A DNA stretch of 64,000 bases, taken from positions 2,163,754 through 2,227,753 of the forward strand of contig NW_024037058.1 in the NCBI RefSeq assembly GCF_015706575.1, given 5' to 3'. Made by a program: the position numbers and the translations under genes. The number at the start of each line of letters is the position of its first letter. The first letter of the stretch is position 1. The DNA comes from Patiria miniata (lineage: Eukaryota > Echinodermata > Asteroidea > Valvatida > Asterinidae). Positions 47,831-59,985 of this stretch are shown here, one piece after another. The notes below the pieces were generated by a model. That model was not told where the DNA came from. It was given only the letters and a program-made list of their open reading frames with translations, and did not search any database.

Positions 47831-48256
47831 ATCTGTATTTCCCGTTTTTGACGTTGGACATGCCCTACTCTTTCCTTAACTTTAATTTGACTTCAAGTAA
47901 ATGTATAAAGTTTATTTCAGTTAAAATTGCTTACTTTTAGGTTTTATTTAGAGTCATTTTGTATTAATTTTATTTTAAAGTAATTTTATACTGGAGTAAT
48001 TTTGTGAAGAAATTGTTGTTAAGTTTATTTTAAAAGCTGTTAATATATTTTGTAAAAGAAATAAACTATTAAAAAACAAAAATAAAAGCAACACAATAAA
48101 TGAAAACACCAATGAGAAGACGAGTCAGGAAGGGGAGAAGGTGGCTTGGACACAGGTATGTATTTTTTTTTCTTTCTTTTTTTGAGCATGTGGTGGTTCT
48201 GAAAAGAACTGTTGGGTTTTAAGTTGATGGGGTGGTTCTGAAAAGAACCGTTGGGT

Positions 48257-48484
48257 TTAAAGGGAATGTACATCATTGGCTTTTGCTTTAATTTTCAGAA
48301 ATGAACTATTTGAGGGGTTAGTATAATAGATCAAATTATTGTTTACTTGAAAATGACTTCACACCAGGTGCCATAATTTTACAGGATGCTTTAGACTGTC
48401 ATTTACCAACATCCTGTAAGGTATTTCGTAAAAACTTGGTCGTTTTATTTTTCGATGCTTGCAAATGTTGTAATTTCCCTTTAA
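48257..48484. mobile_element. TTAA-flanked MITE (short copy)
   Basis: An internally shortened copy of the 5479/54623 family: TTAAAGGGAATGTACATCAT at the left, CAAATGTTGTAATTTCCC before TTAA at the right. It is inserted between the Tigger-like terminus and its transposase gene. Confidence 0.8.
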
Positions 48485-48539
48485 GTTGATTGAACCAGCT
48501 CACACCTTGAAGAAGTCTGTCAGTTTTTTCTGCTTCATC

Positions 48540-50140
48540 GTCTCATCTCGTTTCCGTCAGATGACGTTCTTGATGTGCTGCACATTGATGATTTGTCATT
48601 GGATAAATGTTTTCCTGAGCTTCCAAGAAGCGCAGAATAACATCCGCACCTTTCAGGGCTTCAGCAGCAAGTGGGGGGGGGGGGGGGGGGGGCTCTGGTT
48701 CGTCGTCATCATCCTCAATGATGGGATCTGCCGCTGGAATGGGCTCTCCTGTCACGGCCTGCACAATCCCGTCGTCAGTCCACACCATCTCAATATCTGT
48801 TGGCAGGTTGTCATCGTAAGCCTCCCATGCCGCGATGACTGCTGGTTCACCCACTCCATCAACCCTCCGTCTTTCTCCAAGTTGCCGGGCAAGCTGTGCA
48901 AGGGGGGCCTTCTTCATCATCGGCATCCTCCGTCGTATTGTTGCCTTGAACTGTAGCGCCAGGCATCGTGGGTGGATTTGGGCTTGACTGCGTTCCATAC
49001 ATCCCAAATCATGTAGCAGACGTCCTTGAGAGTGACGGGCTTCAAAATTGAAGTCAGGTCAATGCCCACGTTCTCGTCATCCAAGACCCGGCGGAGGAGG
49101 AGCTTCCAGTAGACTTTCTTCATGGCCTGCATCACACCACAATCCATCAGTTGCATTTTCGATGTAGTGTTCGGAGGAAGGAATTTGCATTAAATTCCCC
49201 CACAGCGGCTCACAAGGGGATTCTTGGGCATGTGTCCAGAGCAGTTGTCAAGCAGTAAAACTGCTTTATGTGGCAGATTCTTCTTTGTCATGAAATGCTT
49301 CACTTGTGGCACAAAGTCTTGAAAGAACCACTCCTTGAAGAGTTCTGAGTCAATCCATGCATTTGCCTAGCTCTTGTAGCCTATGGGCAAGATCTTGTGG
49401 TTGACATAGTTGCCAACCATCGCGATTTCTAGCTTGTGGTCGCCGGTTTCATTTGCACAGCAAAGCAGCGTGACCCATTCCTTTGCCTGCTTGTGGCCCG
49501 GTGTGTGGCTCTCACTGCTATGGGCAAGAGTGTTGTTTGGTAGCAGTCTCCAGTACAGACCAGTCTCGTCAGCATTGTAGCACTGCTCCGGCAACAGTTC
49601 TTTTTCATGCCGGTGGTGATGGTACGAGTTACAGAACGCGGACATGGAATCCTCACTCGGTGCCAACAAGCACTTCCCGGACACGGTAAGCTCGCGTATC
49701 CCGTGCCTATCCTTATATCTCTTCAACCAGCCTGTTGAAGCTCCAAACGTGCTTTCGTCACCGCTGATTTGTTGTCGAACAGGACAGCTTTCTCAGCAAG
49801 GACGGGCCCTGAAATCATGGCTCCTTTACTGCGCTGAGCCCTAAACCAAGTGAAAACGGCATTCTCAACCGCCTCGCTGTCAGCCTTCCGCATTTTCTTC
49901 CCCATCATGCCAACAGGGCTGTCAATCTGGGTTCCCAGAAATTCCTTGATTTTTTTCCGCTGTAATTTGTAGATCTCATTGACTGTTGAGTGGCCAATCC
50001 CGTATTCTCGTGCGATGGCTGCTTGTGAGGCAACACCATCAATTTTCTTGACGATGTCCTGCTAATCAGAAAGGGTCACAATCTTTCTCTTTCACATGGC
50101 AAACTTGAAAAAGTCTTCCGGAAACATAGCTTAAAAACCG
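48540..50140 (-). pseudogene. Tigger/jerky-like DDE transposase, decayed
   Basis: From an ATG at about 50129 the minus strand encodes MFPEDFFKFAM, then a psq-type helix-turn-helix (VASQAAIAREYGIGHSTVNE). A CENP-B-type DNA-binding domain (about 49890-49740, AVFTWFRAQRSKGAMISGPV) follows. The DDE core is in order: CYNADETGLYWRLLP (first Asp), KAVLLLDNCSGH (second Asp) and MQLMDCGVMQAMKK (third Asp). All three acidic residues remain. An acidic, proline-rich tail ends near 48540. Roughly five in-frame stops and a late frame change show the copy is dead. In life such enzymes cut and paste at TA sites. Confidence 0.88.
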
Positions 50141-51562
50141 ATGAACTTAGATGTGTACTCGAGCACTGTAACCAGCAGAGTGGGAAGATTGCAAGTTGTT
50201 ACTCTTTAGTTTTCAAAATAAAAAGCTACCGCTAAATCGATATCCATTTAAAAAAAAAAAGGCACTACTGCGACTGCTGACTGCCTGCGGTTTTCACATA
50301 TCAGCGGCGCCCTCTTTTGACTATTTTTAGTGTAGTGGTATTTCTCGCTCCCAGTACGTACCCGCACGTACGTAAAATGGTTGATACTCAAAGACGACTT
50401 TGAAGACATGCCGACTTGTTTACATGTACCCAGTTTCTCTGATCACAATTCTTTGTTCTCTCGTACTCAAGTTTTTGAGTTTGAAAGTGTACTTTCAAAA
50501 TGCTCATATTTTACTATTTTAACCAGAGTTAATTTCCTGGGCTGAAATTCGGAATTAACATCCTTACATAAAATACTTCAATTTGCAACACATCAACACA
50601 CCTTGGAAATTCCTAGCTTTTGAGTAAAATCCATTATCTACTTCGTGATAAACTTTCGTGGAGATGTATTCACTATAGAAATTGCTTTGTGGAGACGTAT
50701 ACAATCTTTTGTTCCCTATTGTGCACATGTCTCCATCAGAGGGTACCGTGTACCAGATCGGGAGGGGGCGATACACATGCTAAACATGCCACAATGCTTG
50801 ATTATGTATAAGCGCCTCGGAAAATTCCCTAGTAAATAACCCCAATGGCCAGACTCGACACGAGTTATGAAAGTCTTTTCATCGTCTTTTCATTCTTAGA
50901 TACGGCTGATGAGACTGGCGCAGTGGGCCAGAATGCAGTCAAAGTGTGCCAAAATTAAATACTCATTAAAAAAGCTTGATGAAGTTAAAATTAGACGTGC
51001 ATAAGGGGTTTGCAGACTTCAAAGGGCAGTATTTTCAAATCAGTATGACATCATCAAAATACCGTTTTCTGATTGGATGAGGCAAATTATCTTTGTAACA
51101 CCAAGACAGATTTATATTATATTGATTCTGTTAGTGTTATTCTAGAAGCGTTAAATTTTGGAAGCGGAATGAAACTGTAAATATTTTTAAAAATCATAAA
51201 AAAGTCATGCGATGACGTCATGGTGACATCAATTCAAATTTTGCATACTAGTACCAATCTACAACTTTGTTGTAGATAATGATCTAGCTATCCACCAAGT
51301 TTCATGACGATCGGACTTTCCCTTATATTTGTTATGTCACGCATTTTTGATGATGTCATGATGACGTCACACATTTTTCAAAATTTTGTATATATACCTA
51401 TTACCTTAGAAACAAAATACAAAAAGAATTTGGAATTTTGCATGTTGTGTTCCTGAGATATGGCTTAAAGGTCCAAAAATTCAAAAAAATCATATAAAAT
51501 CGCACAATGACGTCATCATGCGTCACCTAAATGTTCACCTATAACACATCCCGGTCTATCTA

Positions 51563-52709
51563 CCGTAATTTTCAGAATATAAGCCGCGCGGCATATAAGC
51601 CGCAGCACGCAAAAATCTGCAAATTAAGATTTGAATTCGGCATATAAGCCGCACCGGCGTATAAGCCGCACCGACGGCAGAGGTTTCAATTTTGTAAGGC
51701 CTCCAAATTCTAGCCAAAATGCTCTGAACCAGTTCCATTTACACTACAGAAGCTATAAAAAGGGCCACAAAAGTTGTATCAAATCATTTACAATCGATAC
51801 TCTCACAAACAAATGTGGAAATTGATGATGAGAAATAAACACCGGGAATTGCTGCCCGCTGCCCCGTCCGGTCCCCGGCCGTAAAAGTTAATACATCGCC
51901 GCGCCAGCCTATGACAACATTTTCCTGCAGCACGTGAGAGAGTATGCAAGTGATTTTCCCCCATTGCGTGTGTTGTCTGACTGGAGCGCTACGTACAATC
52001 TTGCTTTGTGGCAACAGATGCTGATTTGTTTTGTCCTAAAAATATACAGGTCCGTTTTTATCTCAAAACTTATCAAATTTTGGTGATTACTAACGAGCAG
52101 TATTCAAGTTTCGATCGTAACTTTCTTCGAAAATAGTCAAAACGATGCTGCCATTTTCATGGACGAGTCCATTAATTTTGTAAGGGGTGATGTAGTCCCT
52201 GTTTTGAGGTTTACATCGTTTCTTGAATACATTTCAAGTACAAAAATTATATTGTGACGTTGAACAACTGATTATCGAATAAAGAAATGTTTTTGACACC
52301 ATAAAAAGTATTAGTCGTCTTTTTTCTTTTTTTAAACAGCGGAAATGTTTTTTCCAAGATAGTACACCCCTACGGTATATTACCTCAAATGGTGTGGTCC
52401 GCTGGGGAAAGCATGCTGCATGCAGCAGCACTAGAATTTGCAAGCGTCGATCGAAGACAGCTTTCACTGTACTTTTTACCACTCGGCACCTTCACGTGGC
52501 ACGTGATTTCGGTTCGTTAATGACTTTCTTAATTGATAATTCATTTCAGCAACATATCTCTTCTTATACCAGTACATTAAATACACATGTGAATTTCATT
52601 TTTATTCTTCAAGGCTCGGCGTATAAGCCGCCCTGTGTATAAGCCGCAGTAAACATTTTCATGGGCAAAATCAACGTATAAGCCGCGGCTTATATTCCGA
52701 AAATTACGG
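51563..52709. mobile_element. TA-target element with GTATAAGCCGC arrays
   Basis: Inverted ends CCGTAATTTTCAGAATATAA and TTATATTCCGAAAATTACGG are flanked by TA on both sides. The motif (C/G)NTATAAGCCGC is repeated about eight times, in direct and inverted order, within 130 bp of the two ends. The 1147 bp carry no transposase. A TA target suggests the Tc1/mariner superfamily. Its insertion interrupts a Helitron-like body. Confidence 0.75.
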
Positions 52710-52950
52710 TATATATCAAGTATCATCCCAATCGGACTAACAGTTCTGTAGATATAGGACTTCAAAATATGCACGTTTGTGATGACGTCACGTGACCCAT
52801 AGTGACGTCATGATTTCGGGACACAACTTTGCTATAAGGACTATGACTATGCTTACTTTGAATGATGTATGACAAAGATTAATGCCAAAAGTGGCACTGA
52901 GAAAAAACGTGTACAAAATCTATGGGGTTTAGGCGACAAAAAGAAGGAAA

Positions 52951-53034
52951 CTAGAGATCTATGTCTGTTTGAAAGGCTTTTTCGCAAATTTGCGAAAAAG
53001 CCCCCCCCCAAAAAAAAATGAGAACAAAAACAAA
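52951..53034 (-). mobile_element. Minimal Helitron-like element: two ends only
   Basis: CTAG and a 3' terminus (AGATCTATGTCTGTTTGAAA) at 52951-52974 are followed directly by the family-2 5' hairpin at 52975-53002 (arms GGCTTTTTCGC and GCGAAAAAGCC). Almost all internal sequence is absent. Confidence 0.45.
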
Positions 53035-53067
53035 GGCTTTTCTGCAACTATGCGGAAAAGCCAAAAA

Positions 53068-54260
53068 CCAGAAATGTGTTTGTGGACAAACACTGAGCTG
53101 TTTCGACCGTTTCAGCAATATACTACTGTAAAGGAGTTTCATCCAATTTGAATGAACATGTACATGAGTATTCTATACATAGTGGTCTAAGTATCGATCC
53201 GATGTAAAAAAAAAACATTTTTCATGACGTCATGGTGACGTCACATATTTTCTAATTTTTCTGTATCTATCTCTGACCTAACAAACCTTTTGCCAAGAGA
53301 ATTTGGAATTTACCACGTTCCGTTGATGAGATATGAGTAAAAGGTCCAAAAATTGAATAATTCATACAAAATCACATGATGACGTCATTGTGACGTCACT
53401 GCAATTTTTGTCTATAACACGTCCCGGAATACTGGCATACAGAGTTTGAACCCGATCGGACCTCCAGTTCTGTAGATATAGGGACTTTAAACTATGCAAT
53501 TTTAGGGTTGACATCATTTGACACGTGATGATGTCATGATGACGTCATGATTCGGCCTGAATCTTCCGATGGTAGTGGAAGTGTGTGCCAAGTTTGAAGT
53601 TGATCAAACCGTTTTTTTAATGTATTTTTTGCTAATTAGAAGAAAATATTAAAATTAAAAAAATTAATAGAAAATCAGATGACGTAATGATGAAGTCCCT
53701 TCAGATTTTGAATGCTTTTATCAATACCTACCTACCCACCAAGTTTCAAAACAATCGGACATACCCTTACATGTGAATAAAAAAAATCTCGTTTTTGATG
53801 ACGTCATGATGACGTCACACATATTACGAAATTTTGTGCAACTATCTATGACATAACAAACCTTTTACAAAAAGAATTTTGAATTTACCACATTTCGTTC
53901 ATGAGATATGACTAAAAGGTCCAAAAATTGATGATTTATATAAAGTCACATGATGACATCATCACGCTAATCGGACTTCTGGTTCTGTAGATATAGGGCC
54001 CTAAAATATGCACTTTTCAGATGAAGTCACGTGACATGTGATAACGTCACGATGACGTCATGATTCGGCCTGAATCTTCAGATGGTGGTCTAAGTGTGTG
54101 CCAGGTTGAAGTCGATCGGATGTGAAAAAAGTCCCAAAGTCCGGTGTAGAACGAAAACACGTGTTATCCTATGGGAAAAAAGTGGAAGAAAACAACAAAA
54201 AAAAGAGAAAAAAAAAGAAGAAAAAAAAAGAGCTGTTTTGGTGTGTTCACCGAAACAGCT
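53068..54260 (-). mobile_element. Helitron-like element, family 1, complete
   Basis: The 3' end is CCAGAAAT plus hairpin GTGTTTGTGGACAAACAC (53076-53093), then GAGCTGTTTCG. The 5' hairpin is 54231-54260, preceded by a 70-base purine tract. The body contains two to three diverged units of conserved blocks with TGACGTCA. It is followed after nine bases by the CTAG of the next element in the same orientation. Confidence 0.65.
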
Positions 54261-54622
54261 AAATAAAACCTAGAAATGTGTTTGTGGACAAACACTGATC
54301 TGTTTCGACCATTTTAGCAACAACTGCACTAAGGAGTTTTATCCAAGTGGAATGTACATGTACTGGTAAATGAGTATTCTATAGATGGTGGTCGATCCGA
54401 TGTAAAAAAAAAAGTCCCAAAGTGGGGTGTTGAACGAAAACATGTGATATCCTTTGAAAAATGAAGTCCATGTAGTGAAAATTAGCGCGACATATATGTA
54501 GCCTGGAAAGGAGACTAGCAGAATTTGGGGAATTTCCTTTGTGAGAAGTGATGTCACGTGACACGTGATGACGTCATGATTCGGCATGAATCTTCACTGA
54601 GTGCACTTTACTATGGTATATA

Positions 54623-55165
54623 TTAAAGGGAATGTACATCATTGGCTTTTGCTGTAATTGTCAAAAATGAACTATTTGAAGGGGGAGTATAATAGATCAA
54701 ATTTTGTTACACTGACATGTTTGAAGTTTTTTTGTTCGAAAATGCTGAAAAAAACAAGAAAAACAAAAATGTTCAAGTAGTCTGGTTCCCTGACTCCACT
54801 AAAGATAAAATGGATCAATTTCCAGATGCCGGAAAATTGTAAGGTAAGGGAACAAGACTAGCTGGCCTGCACCCGTTCATGAATATGTAACCAATAGCAA
54901 ACAAAATTTGAACTGAATAAAAAATGGTAAATTTGGAGCAATACGTGTAGTTGCAAAATAGTTAGGTTTTTCCAACGGTGGTCGGTCGACCACCGCTGGA
55001 AACGTACATACAAAAATACCATTTTCTTGAAAATGACTTCACACCAGGTGCCATAACTTTACAGGATGCTTTTGACTGTCATTTACCAACATCCTAGTAA
55101 GGAATTTCGTAAAAACTTGGTAGTTTTATTTTTCGATGTTTGCAAATGTTGTATATTCCCTTTAA
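54623..55165. mobile_element. TTAA-flanked MITE, full-length copy
   Basis: 535 bp between TTAA sites, ends AGGGAATGTACATCATTGG and CAAATGTTGTATATTCCCT. A central palindrome GGTGGTCGGTCGACCACC lies at about 54978. Reference copy for the split one at 5479-10504. Confidence 0.88.
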
Positions 55166-55241
55166 TAATACCTACCTACCCACCTAGTTTCATAACAATC
55201 AGACATACCCTTATATGTGAATAAAAAAATCCTGTTTTTGA

Positions 55242-56347
55242 CAGGGTTGGCTGATTTAAATCACGTTGATTTAAATCACTGATTTAAATCGTGATTTAAA
55301 TCAAATGATTTTTTTTATAAAAATCACTGATTTAAATCACTTTTTGTAAAATCTGAATTTGGCCAAAACAATGTATTGTGGGTAATTTTTATCATTTAAA
55401 TCAACTGATTCCACCTAATTACATAGTGTAAGATGTTGTTAACACATTCAAACCCCCACGTACTTTATCAGCATCGACTCAACTTACCATGCATACATGT
55501 AGGTTTTGCATAATTTTGCAAAATCATTGTATTGATTAAAGTCAAGATCTGAGTTTCAAGGTTTTGTTCAAAGTTTGAGTTTTAAAGACAGCATACTCAC
55601 TCTAATCATTCCTTGATTTGTTTACAGCAATGTAGTGAATCAACTGTGCTGGTAAAGGCTTACCTGAACCATCTAAAGGTGTAGTCCCAATTGATCAATA
55701 TTATTCCTAACGTTGATAAAAATTTACATTGAGATTTATATAATATCTTTTAAAGATCTATGCAAGGCCTGATTTCTATATTCGACCTTGTTTGAAGGAC
55801 CATCAATCAAACACTATAAGTTACACAAGGATCAGTGCTACCAGTTTTGAAATTAGAAGCATTTTTATGAAATATACATGCCCATGGAGAACTGTACTTT
55901 TTTTGTACATGTCATACCATACATTGTACATGTAAATCACGTTTTTCATTCATACCCACACACAATGAACATGTATCTCAGCTGTATGCTATCACTTCTA
56001 AAGTGTCTTCAGTACATACCATTGAACCAATGAAGTAGACTACATGTACACATGTAGATGAAATCATGTGATTTTTTACCACTGATTCCATACATTTTCT
56101 CCAAAAATACTTATCAATTTATGGAGTTTTGTGGGTGATGGGTATTATAGGGACCTGTAAACTCATTAGTGATGGGTGTAAGGGTGCATTGGGAGATTTA
56201 GACACATTTTTAGACATATCAATATTTTGAAAGTTAAAAAAAACAAATAAAACTGACTTGACTAAAATAAAAAAAATCTGATTTAAATCAAATAAATCTG
56301 ATTTTTTAAATATTTGTTTTTAAAAATCAAAAAAATTGCCAACCCTG
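55242..56347. mobile_element. hAT MITE with GATTTAAATC arrays and 8 bp duplication
   Basis: Ends CAGGGTTGGC and GCCAACCCTG (perfect 10 bp), target duplication GTTTTTGA at 55234-55241 and 56348-56355. The first 80 bp and last 70 bp are built of palindromic GATTTAAATCA repeats. There is no transposase. It is inserted in a Helitron-like body, which gives relative age. Confidence 0.92.
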
Positions 56348-56399
56348 GTTTTTGATGACTTCATGATGACGTCACACGTTTTACAAACTTTTGTACATG

Positions 56400-56427
56400 T
56401 ATGTACATCTATCTATCTATCTATCTA
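56400..56427. repeat. (ATCT)n microsatellite
   Basis: About five ATCT units in the Helitron-like body next to the hAT insertion. Confidence 0.8.
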
Positions 56428-56824
56428 TACCCTAACAAACCATTTACAAAAACAGTTTCGAATTTACCACATTCCGCTGATAAATATGACTAAAAGGTCA
56501 AAAAATTCAATAATTCATACAAAATCACATAATGACGTCATCGTAAAGTCACTGCAATTTTTGTCTATAACACGTCCCGGAATACCTGCATACTGAGGTT
56601 GAACCCAATCGGACTTCTGGTTCTGTAGAAATAGGGCCTTAAAATATGCACTTTTAGGATGACGTCACGTGACACGTGATGACGTCATGATTATGTCATG
56701 ATTCGGCCTGAAATCTTCAGATGGTGGTCTAAGTGTGTGCCAGGTTCCAAGTCAATCGGGTCGTATTTTATGTAATTTTCAGTAATTAGAAGAAAATACT
56801 AAAATTTAAAAAATTTAATTAAAA

Positions 56825-59800
56825 CTAGAGCTTTGCATTTGTTGTTACAAACGCAGAGTGGTCGGGTAGACAACTATTTTATGAAACACTGTCCAGTTAA
56901 GTTATGCATTTTTCTTTTTATGTAAGAACATGTACAAAGGATAACGGAATTAAAACTGTCTGATAAAATTAATCATTTTGTTTAAAAATGTTTCTTTTAG
57001 GTAGTGATCAATGTCAGTATGTATTTATTTTTGTTTAAACGTAGAAAAAGTGAATATGGGTAGTGAATACTGATGTTATTCGGAGAGGATGCATGTTCAT
57101 TGATTTGCACGTATTCAGGTGTCCGATCATAACTGGAGCCATTTTAAATGGTAAGCTGTTTTCAGCATGAACTCCCAATACCATTTGCCCGAAGAAAAAA
57201 AACCCCGAAATAATACTTACTATCCGAAGGTAAATTTATAAACAGAAACAAACATTTATATTCGCCAAATCGCCGCTCAGAGTTCGTACGAGGTTGCCTT
57301 TCCGGGCCACGCCACGAACAGCGTAAGTGCACACATTCTACTTTCCGAATCACAGTGTGCATGCAGTGTACAAGCTTAACCCCGGCTATGACACATTAAC
57401 TGCGCATGCGAAGACGCGCGCAGTGATCTATTTTAGTTGTACACGCGTGACAACAGTACTTCTCCTCAGACTTTCTCAGGGTCTACGTACTAATAACTGG
57501 ACATGCACATGTACATGTACGCCCACGAAAAGCAAACGAAAAGCCAGGCTACGTTCAGTGGGCGTGCGCGCCCTATGCCGTGGCCAAATGGCGACGCGCT
57601 ATGCTTTCATTGAATTTTTGAGCGACGGACTACTATAAGGGTATTTTTGTCGGCGGCGGGTCACGTGTGTGAACAATTAGACAAGCCACGAACCTGGCAC
57701 AATTGATGCCAATGTTTAAGCTGTCATTCAATGGACAATTCACGATTATATCCCTCAGGATTGATTTATTTTTGAAGAATAGAAGTCTGTTCGTTGTAAC
57801 TTCCGGTCTGATGACGTCATCAACTTCAAACTTCACACATGTGTTGTTTGCATGAAGGTCATTATATATACCAGTTTTCAGGCGATTACAAAACACTTCG
57901 CCACAGACATCTATTCAAAATGCATTTTGGACATTCTTAAACCTGCCGCTAGAGGGCGGTCGAGAATTTCATGACGTCATCGGTACAAGTTTTGAAGAAT
58001 ATTGTCTGGCCAGAGACTAACACCGTTGAAAGCAAGTTCATATCTATTTCCAATTTTAAATAATAAGCCAATAATAAGCCACTTCCGGTTTCGACCGGAA
58101 GCAAGGGTCATGTGATTTTACGTACACGTTAAAAAATAAAGACCTTAATTTACTCTATCACTTGCCGCAAACAGCAAGACGACAGATCTCATTATTGATT
58201 TTCTATAGATTTTAAAGATAAAAAATATCAAAGTTTAATTGCTCGTCACGTGACACCTGATGACGTCATCGTGCCATCATTGTTCTGGCACAATCTTAGC
58301 ATTAAGGTCTTTGCTTGGTGTTACTTTGATGAAGATGCCCCATTGAAAAGTGGCCAAAAAGGTCCCTTGAAAAAAAAGGGCACAAAGTGGAAAAACTGTG
58401 TAAAAAAGTCAATGGGCTTAAATAAATATTCAAAATTTCATAATAAATCACATGATGACGTCATCATTGCGTCCATCTTCGCCAACGACCTTTGCTATAT
58501 GTTCTTTGACTATGTTAAGTTTCAATGTCATAATGAGTGTGCTTTATGACTAAAATGCTGACGAGAAAAATCGTGCACAAAGTCTATGGGATTTGTTATA
58601 GAAGACCAAGCGTCTCGAGCACAAGACTACGCGCCACGTGTTTGGCCCCATTCCAACAAGCATGACGATGAAGAAATAATGGATCTGCACTGAATGCATG
58701 TACAAGTACAATGTCCTGTACATGCAGTGTATTCACGCACACCCAGCTCTACGCTTTCATTGAATTTTTGAGCGACGGACTACCGTTAGGGTATTTTTGT
58801 CGGCGGCGGGTCACGTGTGTGAACAATTTGACAAGCCACGCGCCTGGCACAATTGACGCCAATGTTTAATCTATCATTTAATGGACAATTTAAGATTATA
58901 TCTCTCACGTTTGATTTTTTAGCGATTTTTGAAGAATAAAAAGTCTTTTCGTTGTAAGGCCAAAAAGAAAAATAAGTCGGTCTCTGGTCAGCGCGCGCGT
59001 CGATTTTAATCATGCGCGTCAATCTTCTTTTTTCTAAAATGTTCCGCGGTAGCTCCAACAGCGCCCTCTATTGCCGCACCTCCTCAATTTTTTTTTACCA
59101 AAGAGCACCAAAGGAATGGGAAATTGCACCAAGGCAAATGATCGAGAGCACCAAGGCAAATTATGGCGGACACCAATGTACATGAGGACACCAAAAAAGC
59201 AAAATAGTACCCCACCTTGTATGTACAATCCAAGCTTGAAGAAGAAAAAAAAAGGCAAAAAAAAAAAAAATGCCGCGTCGCCGCGTCAATTCCGGAACTT
59301 TGGTCTGACCAGAGACCGAATATTTATTTTTTTTTGCCTAACTTCCGGTCTGATGACGTCATCGGCTTCAAACTTCACACGTGTTGTTTGCATGAAGGTC
59401 ATCATATATACCAATTTTCAAAAGATTACAGCAAACTTCACCACAGACATCTATTCAAAATGCATTTTGGACATTTTTCAACCTGCCGCTAGAGGGCGCT
59501 CTAATATTTCATGACGTCATTGGTTACAGTTTTGAAAAGTCGTTGAAAGCACGTTCATATCTTTTACCATTTTTAAATTATAGGGCACTTCCGGGTTCGA
59601 CTGGTTTCGACCAGAAGTAAGGGTCGTATGATTTGACACCAACGAAGTAAATTGAAGACCCAGTATTATTCTATTGACTGCCGTTAAAAACAAGTTCCGG
59701 TCTCTCACGGTTGATTTTATATCGATTTGTAATGATTAATAAATAGAAACACTAAATTGCTTGTAATTTGATACCTGATGACGTCATCATGACGTCAGGA

Positions 59801-59977
59801 CAATATGCACTACTCGGGATCAGGGTCGATATGTGTTCGAAGTTACAAGTTTATATCTTCAACGGTTTAGGAGTAAACCCGCGGAGAAGTATTGTCCGGA
59901 AAAAAAAAAGAAAGAAAGAAAGAAAGAAAGATTAATCGGAACAATTCTAGACAGTGGTCAGATTGTGCCCGACCACT
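56825..59977 (-). mobile_element. Helitron-like element, family 3
   Basis: CTAG at 56825, hairpin 56835-56854 (GCATTTGT and ACAAACGC), then AGAGTGGTCGGG. The 5' hairpin is 59953-59977 (arms AGTGGTC and GACCACT), preceded by a GAAA microsatellite. The body contains a large direct duplication (about 57600-58020 and 58755-59540 share ttgagcgacggacta, cttccggtctgatgacgtca, ctgccgctagagggcg). The same plan as families 1 and 2 with unrelated hairpin sequences. Confidence 0.6.
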
Positions 59978-59985
59978 CAATCAGA

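Larger units (their letters stand above)
51160..53062 (-). mobile_element. Helitron-like element split by a TA-target element
   Basis: Body blocks (ccaccaagtttcatgacgat, ttctgtagatataggacttc, TGACGTCA pairs) run from 51160 to 51562 and resume at 52710. The 5' hairpin is at 53035-53062 (arms GGCTTTTCTGC and GCGGAAAAGCC). The 3' end is missing. Confidence 0.5.
54270..56824 (-). mobile_element. Helitron-like element, family 1, with two nested MITEs
   Basis: CTAG at 54270 and hairpin 54278-54295 mark the 3' end. The body is interrupted by a TTAA MITE (54623-55165) and a hAT MITE (55242-56347), and reads continuously when these are skipped. It ends at 56824 where the next CTAG begins. No own 5' hairpin is visible at that border. 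Confidence 0.6.
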
